This document shows positions 1 to 7,166 of a stretch of 16,719 nucleotides of DNA, piece by piece. A program made the translations under genes and the position numbers. Origin of the DNA: Bacteroidales bacterium (GTDB lineage Bacteria > Bacteroidota > Bacteroidia > Bacteroidales > UBA7960); assembly GCA_003557805.1 (NCBI GenBank), contig PWNY01000235.1, positions 1 through 16,719 on the forward strand, in the 5' to 3' direction. How positions within the stretch are numbered: position 1 is the stretch's first letter; each line of letters starts with the position of its first letter. The notes beneath the pieces were generated by a model. The model ran no database searches. It was not told the origin of the DNA and was given only the letters and a program-made list of their open reading frames with translations.

Positions 1-1
1 A

Positions 2-439
2 TTCCTCCCGGTGATAAAAGATGCCCTGGCAGGCAAATACCCCGGGCTTGAACAGCTTATTGTAAACCGCTACAAGGAGCTTTATGACGATGTAATGTGG
101 CTGCATATTGAACTGGAGGAGGTTGCAGAGGGGCAAAAAGAGAAAAAGTTCATGATATTCCATCCTGCACTTACCTATCTTGCCAGGGATTACGGCTACG
201 AGCAGATACCGATAGAAAGGGACGGAAGGGAGCCTTCCCCTTCAATGCTCAGGGATGTAATTTCCCGTTCCAGGGATGAAGGTGTGCCACTGATATTTAT
301 CCAGGAGGAGTTCGATATAAGGAGTGCCCGCCTTGTCAGCGAGGAAACCGGTGCCCGCCTGGTGCAGATAAGACCCCTTGATTACGACTGGGTGGCAGGA
401 ATGGAAGAGATTATTGAAGTCCTGAAAGAGCTGAAATGA
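2..439 (+). CDS. Zinc/manganese ABC transporter substrate-binding protein, C-terminal part (5' truncated)
   Basis: This is the C-terminal part (about 145 residues) of a ZnuA/TroA-family periplasmic metal-binding protein, which captures Zn2+ or Mn2+ and hands it to a membrane permease. The open frame enters from the left edge, so the GTG at position 11 is not a true start. Visible family features are FHPALTYLARDYG, whose His (codon 161-163) corresponds to a metal-ligand His of the second lobe, then GREPSPSMLRDVI, the strand IFIQEEFD, and the ending EETGARLVQIRPLDYDW, where the acidic ligand normally lies. The His-rich loop and signal peptide would be upstream of the window. The stop overlaps the ATPase start (ATGA, 436-439), so the two are translationally coupled. 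The assignment to a metal importer is strong because ATPase and permease follow. Zinc versus manganese cannot be decided from this fragment. Confidence 0.85.
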   Translation, partial: FLPVIKDALAGKYPGLEQLIVNRYKELYDDVMWLHIELEEVAEGQKEKKFMIFHPALTYLARDYGYEQIPIERDGREPSPSMLRDVISRSRDEGVPLIFIQEEFDIRSARLVSEETGARLVQIRPLDYDWVAGMEEIIEVLKELK

Positions 440-1182
440 GTGTGCCATTGCTGGTTATGGAGAACGTCAGTACGGGATATAATTCCCGCACCGTTCTTGA
501 GGAGGTGAACCTGAAGGTTTATCCAGATGATTTTATTGGGGTTATAGGTCCCAACGGAGGCGGTAAGACCACCCTTGTTAAGATAATACTTGGCCTTCAG
601 CCAATTTTCGGGGGGAGGATACATTTCCCGTCGGGCAGGATAAAGACCGGTTATCTTCCACAGGCCTCACAGGTGGACAGGAGCTTCCCGATAACAGTGA
701 GAGACGTTGTTGCCTCCGGGCTGAAAAGCAGGAATCCCCTTTTTCCCCACCTTTCCTCTTCCCAAAAGAAGAGAGTTGACAGAATGCTTGATGAGGTCGG
801 CCTTAAGCCTGTTGAATACAAGCCGATTGGAGAGCTGAGCGGTGGTCAGCTGCAGAAGACGTTCCTGAGCAGGGCGCTTATCGAGAAGCCGCAGCTGCTC
901 ATACTTGATGAACCAAACTCCCATGTCGACAAAAATTTTGAACAGGAGCTTTACAGCTGGCTGAATGAATTGAGCAGGGAGATGGCGATCATGCTTATCT
1001 CTCACGATATAGGGACCATTGCCCCCATGGTAAAGACCATTGCATGTGTGAACCACAGCATGCATTACCACCCTTCTAACCAGATCTCCGAGGAGGTGCT
1101 GAAAGTATACAACTGCCCTGTAGACATTATTGCTCACGGACCAATACCCCACAGGGTGCTCAAAAGACATGATGATGAGTGA
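436..1182 (+). CDS. znuC: Zinc/manganese ABC transporter ATP-binding protein (ZnuC-like)
   Basis: This is the cytoplasmic ATPase subunit, 248 residues, of the metal importer; it hydrolyses ATP to drive uptake through the adjacent permease. All ABC motifs are present: Walker A GPNGGGKT (38-45), Q-loop Gln at about 76 (YLPQAS), signature LSGGQ (134-138), Walker B LLILDEP (154-160) and H-loop His190 (ISHD). The D-loop reads NSHVD, where many relatives have a TAGVD-like sequence. The C-terminal tail (HGPIPHRVLKRHDDE) contains several His residues, as is common in ZnuC-type ATPases. The start ATG overlaps the stop of the binding-protein gene and the 3' end overlaps the permease gene, so the three form one operon. 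No metal-responsive operator can be seen because the operon's 5' end is outside the window. The substrate is inferred from family and context; Mn2+ is the alternative. Confidence 0.92.
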   Translation: MSVPLLVMENVSTGYNSRTVLEEVNLKVYPDDFIGVIGPNGGGKTTLVKIILGLQPIFGGRIHFPSGRIKTGYLPQASQVDRSFPITVRDVVASGLKSRNPLFPHLSSSQKKRVDRMLDEVGLKPVEYKPIGELSGGQLQKTFLSRALIEKPQLLILDEPNSHVDKNFEQELYSWLNELSREMAIMLISHDIGTIAPMVKTIACVNHSMHYHPSNQISEEVLKVYNCPVDIIAHGPIPHRVLKRHDDE

Positions 1183-2014
1183 GCTGTTTTCCATCTTTGA
1201 ATACCAGTTCTTCCGAAACGCTGTGGCTGCCGCCGTACTTACCTCCATAATCGCTTCAATGGTTGGCACATATATGGTTTCCAGGAAGATAGTATTTATT
1301 GGGGGTGGTATTACCCACGCATCTTTCGGTGGTATAGGACTGGCATACTATATGGGGCTGAACCCCTTTGCCGGGGCCGCTGTCTTTGCTGTAATGACCG
1401 CTCTTGGTATAGAGTGGTTGTCAGAAAAGGGAAAGGTAAGGGAGGACAGCGCGATCGCTGTACTGTGGTCACTCGGCATGGCACTGGGTATAATATTCGT
1501 GTTCATTACACCTGGATACACCCCAAATTTGATGACATTCCTTTTCGGCAGCATTCTGTCGGTAGGGAAGGGCGACCTGCTTCTTCTGCTTATATTCTCG
1601 GTATTGCTTTGCATATACTTTGTGGTCTTCTTCAGGCCAGTGCTGTATACGGCTTTTGACCCGGAGTTTGCCAGGACAAAGGGGATCGCTGTCTCTGCCT
1701 ACAGGTACCTGATGTCAATTATAATGGCACTAGCGATAGTTTTGAGCATACGTACCGTCGGTATCATACTTGTGCTGAGTGTTTTCACCATACCACAGAT
1801 CACTGCCATGATATTTACACGGGATTTTTCCAGGGTTGTACCCTGGGCAGCTGCACTTGGGGCATTTGGTTCAGTCGCGGGCCTGATGGCCGCCTATGTT
1901 CTGGACATACCTGCAAGTGCTGCAGTGATATTTTTCCTCACTGTTCAGTTTTTGATTATAAAGGCATGTTCATTGCTTATAAGAAACATTAAGCGCAAAA
2001 GAGTGTCTGGCTAA
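1169..2014 (+). CDS. znuB: Zinc/manganese ABC transporter permease (ZnuB-like)
   Basis: This is the integral membrane permease of the metal importer, ABC-3 family. The start is set at the first of three consecutive ATG codons (1169, 1172, 1175), which gives MMMSELFSIFEYQFFRNA and 281 residues, the usual family length of 260-290. An upstream GTG/TTG-type extension back to about 1130 would only lengthen the overlap with the ATPase gene and adds no family sequence. The protein has about eight hydrophobic segments. Family motifs include MVGTYMVSRKIVFIGGGITHASFGGIG near residues 29-55, SAIAVLWSLGMALGI, the LFGSIL loop and the later TVGIILVLSVFTIPQITA segment. It overlaps the ATPase gene by 14 bases and ends the operon. 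The next gene begins more than 100 bases downstream, and no strong hairpin lies between them. Confidence 0.9.
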   Translation: MMMSELFSIFEYQFFRNAVAAAVLTSIIASMVGTYMVSRKIVFIGGGITHASFGGIGLAYYMGLNPFAGAAVFAVMTALGIEWLSEKGKVREDSAIAVLWSLGMALGIIFVFITPGYTPNLMTFLFGSILSVGKGDLLLLLIFSVLLCIYFVVFFRPVLYTAFDPEFARTKGIAVSAYRYLMSIIMALAIVLSIRTVGIILVLSVFTIPQITAMIFTRDFSRVVPWAAALGAFGSVAGLMAAYVLDIPASAAVIFFLTVQFLIIKACSLLIRNIKRKRVSG

Positions 2015-2130
2015 GAATTATACAGCAAATAAGCATCTTTCACGGAATTCACTTGAACCAAAATGAAATAAATCTGTTCTATAATTACATGAAAGGATTA
2101 TACAAAAGGATCATAAAAAATAATCATAAA

Positions 2131-2388
2131 ATGAAGCTACCTGGAATTTTCCTTGCCTTTATCCCGCTTATATTCCTTGCCTTTGATGTTATGGCCCAGC
2201 GGCCCACCCATATACCGGGTGATGATGAACCCCTCAGGGTTTTTGAGTCGGTGGAGAACATCATATTTTACCTGGTTTTACCGCTAATCATAATAGTGTT
2301 GTATGTTATATGGAGGAGAAGGTTAAACCGTGAAAGAGCAGAGAAAGAGAAGGAAAGTGGCATGGAGAAAGACCAGAAAGAAAATTAA
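2131..2388 (+). CDS. Small hypothetical protein with signal peptide and one membrane helix
   Basis: I do not recognise this 85-residue protein. From the ATG at 2131 it begins MKLPGIFLAFIPLIFLAF and continues DVMAQ, which reads as a signal peptide with cleavage after Ala or Gln. It then has a short polar stretch (RPTHIPGDDEPLRVFESVEN), a membrane helix (about residues 48-65, IIFYLVLPLIIIVLYVIW) and a strongly charged tail rich in Arg, Lys and Glu. The predicted topology is a short exported loop, one helix and a cytoplasmic charged tail. Open frame extends upstream to an in-frame ATG at 2089 and a TTG at 2053, but those would place a basic 14-26 residue segment before the signal sequence, so 2131 is preferred. 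It ends 13 bases before the flavoprotein reductase gene, so the two are probably co-transcribed. Small proteins of this shape are common in Bacteroidota; the function is unknown. Confidence 0.65.
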   Translation: MKLPGIFLAFIPLIFLAFDVMAQRPTHIPGDDEPLRVFESVENIIFYLVLPLIIIVLYVIWRRRLNRERAEKEKESGMEKDQKEN

Positions 2389-2401
2389 AAACAGATAAAA
2401 A

Positions 2402-3073
2402 ATGGCAGAATACAAGGTAAAGATCAAGTCAATAGAGAATGTTACCCATGATACCCTGAGGATTGTAACTGAAAAACCCGGGGGCTACAGTTTTAAACCC
2501 GGACAGGCAACCGAGATAGCGATAAACAAGAACGGATGGCAGAATGAAAAGCGTCCCTTCACCTTTACCTCGCTTCCCGGGGATGCAGACCTGGAGTTCA
2601 TAATAAAGACTTACCCGGAGCACAACGGTGCCACCGACAAGCTCCTTGATGTAGAAGTGGGTGATGAGTTAATTCTGGACGAGGTTTTCGGTACAATAGA
2701 CTACAGGGGAGAGGGGTTGTTCATTGCCGGCGGTGCCGGTATCACCCCTTTTGTTGCAATATTCCGTGACCTGCAAAAAAAGGAGGCGCTGGGCATGAAC
2801 CGGCTGGTGTTTGCCAACAAGACCAGCCGGGACATAATCCTGAAAGAGGAGCTGGATGAGATCCTCGGCAACCGGGTCGTGCATGTACTGTCGGAAGAGA
2901 AGGCCCAGGATCACGCCCATGGTCTCGTGGACAAGGAGTTTTTAAAAGAGCATATAAGCGGTGGGGAGAATTTCTTCTATCTATGCGGTCCGCCGCCCAT
3001 GATGGATGCCGTTGAAAAGCATTTGTACGATCTGGGGGTTTCCAAAAAGAGTATCATAAAGGAGGGCTGGTAG
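2402..3073 (+). CDS. Flavodoxin/ferredoxin-NADP(+) reductase family flavoprotein
   Basis: This 223-residue soluble flavoprotein belongs to the ferredoxin-NADP reductase superfamily, which moves electrons between NAD(P)H and a flavodoxin, ferredoxin or other partner through FAD. The FAD-binding beta-barrel spans about residues 1-100 with the RPFTFTS motif (51-57, the RxYS-type FAD loop). The nucleotide-binding half has GGAGITPF (110-117), typical of the pyrophosphate-binding loop, and CGPPPMMDAV (195-204), the conserved CGPP motif. It ends in Trp223, and a terminal aromatic residue often stacks on the flavin in this family. No [2Fe-2S] ferredoxin domain or globin domain is fused, so it is the reductase module alone. 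Its gene lies directly after a small membrane protein and overlaps the convergent mnmA gene by 20 bases. The electron acceptor cannot be deduced from the sequence. Confidence 0.85.
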   Translation: MAEYKVKIKSIENVTHDTLRIVTEKPGGYSFKPGQATEIAINKNGWQNEKRPFTFTSLPGDADLEFIIKTYPEHNGATDKLLDVEVGDELILDEVFGTIDYRGEGLFIAGGAGITPFVAIFRDLQKKEALGMNRLVFANKTSRDIILKEELDEILGNRVVHVLSEEKAQDHAHGLVDKEFLKEHISGGENFFYLCGPPPMMDAVEKHLYDLGVSKKSIIKEGW

Positions 3074-4319
3074 CGGCAATAACCCCTGAACCGGTGCATT
3101 CGTGTGATACTCCTGAACCTCCATTCCCACTGGAGGAATCGATTTTGCTATAAAATGCCGCAAACTGGCCAGGGGCTATCCCTCTCTGGCCTTTTTCAAA
3201 CAGAACGTAAAGACCTCCGGCTTTCATTATCAGCCTGGCGGCTGCCAATGGCTGCCTGTGCCGGATACGTGCCTTGCAGTAAACCTGGTCACCGGGCTTC
3301 ATTCTGTAAGTTTCCCTTATCCAGTGGATGTCATCTGCCTGTATGAACAGCCCGTACCGCAAAAGACCGGGGTGGTCACTGCCCTCTCCTGCATAAACTA
3401 TATTATTGAGGGTGTCAGTTGAGATGACGTAGAGTGGTTTTTTACTCCCGCCAATATCAAGGCCTTTCCTCTGCCCTATAGTGAAAAAGTGTGCGCCATT
3501 GTGTGTCCCGGCCTTTCTGCCCTGGTTGGAGCTGAAAACCGGAGGCAGGCATGCGGCCCTGAGCAGCTCAGGGGATAATTTTTCGATCTCACTGTGGAAG
3601 GCACTGGACCCGTTATTCAAACAAGCCTCCCGGGGAATGATGTATGTATCCCCTTTCTCTGGCTTGAGCTTTTGCTGCAGGAAATCAGGCAGTTTGACCT
3701 TGCCCACGAAACAGAGTCCCTGGCTGTCTTTTTTACCGGCTGTTACAAATCCTTCCTTTCTTGCTATCTCCCTTACCTCATCCTTTCTTAGGCTGCCAAT
3801 TGGGAAAAGTGCACAAGCGAGCTGCTTCTGATTGAGCTGGCAAAGGAAGTAGCTCTGGTCCTTGTTAGGATCAGCCCCTTCTATAAGCCTGTACTCTGTT
3901 CCTTTTGGAGTGCGTACACCTTCTTTGATGCAATAATGTCCGGTGGCGACATAATCAGCGCCAAGCTTAAGGGCCGCATCCATGAAAACATCGAACTTGA
4001 TCTCCCGGTTGCAGAGGATGTCCGGGTTGGGGGTGCGACCCGACTGGTACTGTGAAAACATATCCTGCACTATACGCTCATAATACACCTTGCTGAAATC
4101 CAGCACATAAAAAGGTATTCCCAGTTTATGGGCAACAAGCATGGCATCTGTGCTGTCTTCCTTCCACGGGCAATCCCCGCTTATGGTAACCGAGCTGTCA
4201 TGCCAGTTCTTCATGAATATGCCGGTTACATCATATCCCTGCCTGGTGAGCAGGTATGCGGCAACTGTGCTGTCAACCCCTCCCGACAACCCTACAACAA
4301 CCCGCTTTTTCTCTTTCAT
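3054..4319 (-). CDS. mnmA: tRNA-specific 2-thiouridylase MnmA
   Basis: MnmA uses ATP and a persulfide sulfur to make 2-thiouridine at wobble position 34 of Lys, Glu and Gln tRNAs in the cytoplasm. The 421-residue protein starts MKEKKRVVVGLSGGVDSTVA. The PP-loop SGGVDS is at 12-17, the two catalytic cysteines are Cys103 (ILCNREIKF) and Cys203 (GLCFVGK), and GHY (127-129) and DQSYFL (154-159) are typical. It is longer than the roughly 360-370 residues of E. coli MnmA for two reasons. A central insert lies at about 224-270, before the conserved HNGAHFFTIGQRKGL, and relatives in Bacteroidota carry one there. A Gly/Ser-rich insert at about 391-406 splits the last conserved strands (GIAPGQFAAFY ... 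ECTGSGVI). The final residues are encoded inside the convergent reductase gene. It is transcribed away from the nuclease gene, with 146 bases between their starts. Confidence 0.95.
   Translation of the reverse strand: MKEKKRVVVGLSGGVDSTVAAYLLTRQGYDVTGIFMKNWHDSSVTISGDCPWKEDSTDAMLVAHKLGIPFYVLDFSKVYYERIVQDMFSQYQSGRTPNPDILCNREIKFDVFMDAALKLGADYVATGHYCIKEGVRTPKGTEYRLIEGADPNKDQSYFLCQLNQKQLACALFPIGSLRKDEVREIARKEGFVTAGKKDSQGLCFVGKVKLPDFLQQKLKPEKGDTYIIPREACLNNGSSAFHSEIEKLSPELLRAACLPPVFSSNQGRKAGTHNGAHFFTIGQRKGLDIGGSKKPLYVISTDTLNNIVYAGEGSDHPGLLRYGLFIQADDIHWIRETYRMKPGDQVYCKARIRHRQPLAAARLIMKAGGLYVLFEKGQRGIAPGQFAAFYSKIDSSSGNGGSGVSHECTGSGVIAATSPPL
3118..3136. other. Short perfect hairpin inside the 3' end of mnmA, downstream of the reductase stop
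   Basis: CCTCCA (3118-3123) and TGGAGG (3131-3136) form a perfect 6-base stem with a 7-base loop. It lies 45 bases after the reductase stop and is followed by AATCGATTTT, only a weak T run. It could slow or end + strand transcription running from the reductase into mnmA. It also encodes part of the Gly/Ser insert of MnmA, so it may have no separate role. Confidence 0.25.
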
Positions 4320-4418
4320 TTAGATTATATTTATTCACATGCCTTAAAAAAACAGAAGCTCCTGAGTATAAACAGCCAGAGGCTGCCAATGTTGAGGTAT
4401 GCTGTAGGATTATTTTCT

Positions 4419-4426
4419 TAAATTTG
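4419..4426 (+). promoter_or_regulatory. Putative Bacteroidota -7 promoter element for the secreted nuclease gene
   Basis: TAAATTTG exactly matches the TAnnTTTG consensus -7 box described for Bacteroidota promoters. It lies 39 bases before the nuclease ATG at 4466, in the 146-base gap shared with the divergent mnmA gene. The best upstream -33-like TTG is at 4392-4394, giving a spacing of 24, which is longer than usual, so the call is tentative. No mirror-image element for mnmA was found. Confidence 0.35.
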
Positions 4427-4465
4427 CCATAAAGCCCGCTTCCCCGGGCCAATTCTGCATAAATT

Positions 4466-5896
4466 ATGAAAATTTCCTCCCCCCTGAATTCAGCGATCAC
4501 TCTTATTCTGCTGTTATGGGTTTTACCTTCGGTATCTCAGACCACACTGACCCTGTCAACACAAAGCCTGCCTGACTTCAGGGAGGTCTACCCTGGGCAT
4601 TTTTCCGATGTGCAGTTTTATCATCTTACTGCAGAAGATCCTGAAACAAAGCTGATAATCAGATCACCAACAGGGTTTAAAATATCGCTTGACTGTTATG
4701 ATGGGTTTACAGATTCACTGGCCATTAACTATGAGGAAACAGGGTTAACCCAGACCATTTATGTGAGGTTCTTCCCCGAAATTACCGGCAGTTTTGATGG
4801 CAGTATCAGTCATTATCAGGCCGGTGACATGTTTGGTGAAATAGAGGTAAGCGGTCGTGGGATCGAATCACTTATACCTGAGGGCTATTACGATACTGCA
4901 ACAGGCAGCGGAAGTGAGCTGAAAACCAATTTGCACAGTGTTATCAGCGGGCACTCTGTTCAGACCTACGCTTCTTTGTGGGGGCACTTTACACAAACCG
5001 ATGCCACCTTCGATGGCTATGTGTGGGATATCTATTCAGACACACCATGTGAGGAACCTCCATATATCTACGTTTTTGGTGACGACCAGGATACAGGCAC
5101 CGGCGGGCACCATAACGAAGGGGATGTATACAACAGGGAGCACTCAATGCCAAGGTCATGGTTCGGAGGGGCGGTTGACCCTATGAACACCGATCTTTTC
5201 CATATATTCCCGGTAGATAAATTTGTAAACGCACAGAGGGATAACTACCCCTTTGGCGAGGTGGATGACCCTTTCTGGACATCGCTTAACGGGGGCAGGC
5301 TCGGTCCGAACAGTGCAGGCAGCTATACAGGGACAGCCTTTGAACCGATAGATGATTACAAGGGTGACCTGGCACGTGCATTTTTTTATATGATCACCCG
5401 TTACGAGGACAGGATGCCTGGCTGGACCTACAATGAAAACGGCAATGCCATGTTCGACCATAATACCTATCCCGGGTACCGGACCTGGGTAATTGATATG
5501 CTGCTTAGGTGGCACGAGGATGATCCGGTGAGCCAGAAGGAGATACTTCGCAACCATGCTGTTTATCAGATACAGGGCAACCGTAACCCCTTCGTGGACC
5601 ACCCGGAGCTGGTTGAAAGGATATGGGGAGATACCACAGTTTATGCCGGCATTGTACAGGAAAGGGAAGCAGTACTGCATCTTTATCCAAACCCGGCAGC
5701 CGGCAGTGTCGAGGTCAGCCTTGGAGAGGAGATTGTGCTGCTTGAGGTTTACAATATCCAGGGTGTTTTGATCAAAAGGTTAAGACCTGGGGCAAATGCT
5801 TACAGTCTCAATCTCAGCGGTATACCTGCTGGGCAGTACCTGCTGGTGGCAGCAGGAATGGGTACCCTGTACAGGGAAATGCTGCTTGTGATGTAG
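4466..5896 (+). CDS. Secreted endonuclease I (EndA/NucM-like) with T9SS C-terminal sorting domain
   Basis: This is a 476-residue exported nuclease. Domains in order: signal peptide (about 1-25, ending VLPSVSQ); a beta-rich, probably immunoglobulin-like domain (about 27-133); an endonuclease I catalytic domain (about 136-390); and a T9SS type A sorting domain (about 403-476) beginning LHLYPNPAAGSVEV and ending with the usual short strands. Catalytic-domain signatures are YNREHSMPRSWF (222-233) with Glu225 and His226 as the likely metal and general-base residues, NGGR (275-278) resembling the metal-binding Asn site of Vvn-type nucleases, GDLARAFFYM (300-309) and NRNPFVDHPEL (372-382). The protein should cross the outer membrane by T9SS and be released or anchored at the surface, where it would degrade DNA (or RNA) as a nutrient source or in biofilm matrix. 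It is monocistronic or grouped with the small membrane protein 67 bases downstream. Family and secretion route are clear; substrate preference is inferred. Confidence 0.92.
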   Translation: MKISSPLNSAITLILLLWVLPSVSQTTLTLSTQSLPDFREVYPGHFSDVQFYHLTAEDPETKLIIRSPTGFKISLDCYDGFTDSLAINYEETGLTQTIYVRFFPEITGSFDGSISHYQAGDMFGEIEVSGRGIESLIPEGYYDTATGSGSELKTNLHSVISGHSVQTYASLWGHFTQTDATFDGYVWDIYSDTPCEEPPYIYVFGDDQDTGTGGHHNEGDVYNREHSMPRSWFGGAVDPMNTDLFHIFPVDKFVNAQRDNYPFGEVDDPFWTSLNGGRLGPNSAGSYTGTAFEPIDDYKGDLARAFFYMITRYEDRMPGWTYNENGNAMFDHNTYPGYRTWVIDMLLRWHEDDPVSQKEILRNHAVYQIQGNRNPFVDHPELVERIWGDTTVYAGIVQEREAVLHLYPNPAAGSVEVSLGEEIVLLEVYNIQGVLIKRLRPGANAYSLNLSGIPAGQYLLVAAGMGTLYREMLLVM

Positions 5897-5963
5897 CTAT
5901 CTGCTTACTTTGATTAAATTTACAACGTATTATTATTTAAAAGCAACCTTAAAAAGTGTGGTT

Positions 5964-6146
5964 ATGAAAAAGGATGTACAGGGTAACGGTCCGGCAGGTG
6001 CCGTATACGGACTGGGTTTTATTGGTGCCGTTATATATTTCATATCAACGGCTGCAACTTTCTGGGCTGGTGTACTTGGTGTGCTCAAGGCCATTGTATG
6101 GCCTGCATTCCTGGTCTACGGTGCTTTCAGGTATCTGGGGCTTTAA
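5964..6146 (+). CDS. Small conserved-looking membrane protein, 60 residues
   Basis: I believe close relatives of this short protein occur widely in bacteria as uncharacterised proteins, but I cannot name a family with certainty. From the ATG at 5964 it reads MKKDVQGNGPAGAVYGLGFI and continues into two hydrophobic stretches: about residues 13-35 (VYGLGFIGAVIYFISTAATFW) and about 36-58 (GVLGVLKAIVWPAFLVYGAF). The N-terminal hydrophilic segment is only about 10 residues. The repeated Gly-aromatic pattern and the KAIVWPAFLVY segment look specific rather than like random membrane sequence, which argues for a real gene. An in-frame TTG at 5910 would add 18 residues but lacks any support, so the ATG is chosen. 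It sits between the nuclease and the UDP-glucuronate decarboxylase genes on the same strand and is followed by a candidate terminator. The function is unknown. Confidence 0.75.
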   Translation: MKKDVQGNGPAGAVYGLGFIGAVIYFISTAATFWAGVLGVLKAIVWPAFLVYGAFRYLGL

Positions 6147-6152
6147 ACCTGC

Positions 6153-6186
6153 TGCAGCCTGAGATAAGCTTATGCTGCATTTTTTT
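6153..6186 (+). terminator. Candidate intrinsic terminator after the 60-residue membrane protein gene
   Basis: TGCAGC (6153-6158) pairs with GCTGCA (6174-6179), enclosing the palindrome ATAAGCTTAT (6164-6173), and is followed at once by seven T residues (6180-6186). The stem is short (6 pairs) with a large interior, so strength is uncertain. It would separate the small membrane protein from the decarboxylase gene that starts at 6207. Confidence 0.45.
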
Positions 6187-6206
6187 GAACAAAAAAATAA
6201 TTATTA

Positions 6207-7166
6207 ATGAAGAGCATACTGGTAACGGGAGGTGCCGGCTTTATCGGTTCGCACCTTTGTGAAAGGCTTTTAAGAGATGGTAATGAGGTTATCTGCCTTG
6301 ACAACTTTTTTACCGGCCGCAAGGACAATATCATACACCTTTTGGATGACCACCACTTTGAGCTGGTGCGCCATGATATCACCCGGGAGATCTTCCTAGA
6401 GGTGGATGAGATCTACAATCTTGCCTGCCCGGCCTCTCCGATTCATTACCAGTATAATCCCATAAAGACGGTAAAGACAAATGTTATGGGGGCGGTAAAT
6501 ATGCTGGGGATGGCAAAGAGGATAAAGGCGAAAATACTGCAGGCCTCCACCAGCGAGGTATACGGCGACCCCGGTGTTCACCCCCAGAAGGAGGAGTACT
6601 GGGGCAATGTGAACCCTGTGGGTAAACGATCCTGCTATGATGAAGGCAAGCGCTGCGCAGAAACCCTCTTTATGGATTATCACAACCAGAACGGAGTTAA
6701 AATAAAGATTGTGAGGATATTCAATACATATGGACCCAGGATGCTGCCGGATGACGGCAGGGTGGTGTCAAACTTTATCATTCAGGCGCTGCGCAACATG
6801 GATATCACTATTTACGGTGACGGGTCGCATACCAGGAGCTTCCAGTATATCGATGACCTGCTGGAGGGCATGCTCCGCTTTATGGGCACTCCCGATGATA
6901 TTACCGGGCCTGTTAACCTGGGTAATGAGAGTGAATGCAGCATAAAGGAGCTGGCAGGCTTGATTATTGAAATGACAAATTCACGCTCCAGGCTGAAGTT
7001 TTTGCCTTTGCCTGATAATGACCCGGTTAGGCGCAGGCCTGACACATCATATGCCAGGCAGCTTATTGACTGGGAAGCAAAGACCGGGATCAGGGAAGGA
7101 CTTAAGAAAACGATCGGTTATTTTGATAACCTGCTGGCCTCCGGCAGGATGCCTAGGAGTGTTTAG
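6207..7166 (+). CDS. uxs: UDP-glucuronic acid decarboxylase (UDP-xylose synthase), extended SDR family
   Basis: This enzyme converts UDP-glucuronate to UDP-xylose and CO2 with a tightly bound NAD+, supplying xylose for polysaccharide, lipopolysaccharide or glycoprotein synthesis in the cytoplasm. The 319-residue protein has the NAD-binding motif GGAGFIGS (8-15), LDNFFTGRKDNI (31-42), the NLACPASPIHYQ segment (71-82) that is characteristic of UXS rather than epimerases, STSEVYGDP (114-122), and the catalytic pair Tyr144 and Lys148 in CYDEGKR. Further UXS-like stretches are RIFNTYGPRM, GDGSHTRSFQY and DPVRRRPD. Length and motifs match single-domain bacterial UXS, without the ArnA-type formyltransferase domain. 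No glycosyltransferases or other sugar-nucleotide genes are nearby, so it seems a stand-alone gene. Its last 14 bases overlap the convergent glycosylase gene. The upstream region is A/T-rich with no Shine-Dalgarno sequence. Confidence 0.92.
   Translation: MKSILVTGGAGFIGSHLCERLLRDGNEVICLDNFFTGRKDNIIHLLDDHHFELVRHDITREIFLEVDEIYNLACPASPIHYQYNPIKTVKTNVMGAVNMLGMAKRIKAKILQASTSEVYGDPGVHPQKEEYWGNVNPVGKRSCYDEGKRCAETLFMDYHNQNGVKIKIVRIFNTYGPRMLPDDGRVVSNFIIQALRNMDITIYGDGSHTRSFQYIDDLLEGMLRFMGTPDDITGPVNLGNESECSIKELAGLIIEMTNSRSRLKFLPLPDNDPVRRRPDTSYARQLIDWEAKTGIREGLKKTIGYFDNLLASGRMPRSV

Noticed and set aside
901..960. Unusual D-loop NSHVD in the ABC ATPase
   Set aside because: D-loops vary in ZnuC-like proteins and the neighbouring Walker B and H-loop are intact, so no loss of function is implied.
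667..1269. Open frame of 200 codons on the minus strand across the ABC ATPase and permease genes
   Set aside because: It spans two genuine overlapping genes with clear family motifs and has no motif of its own.
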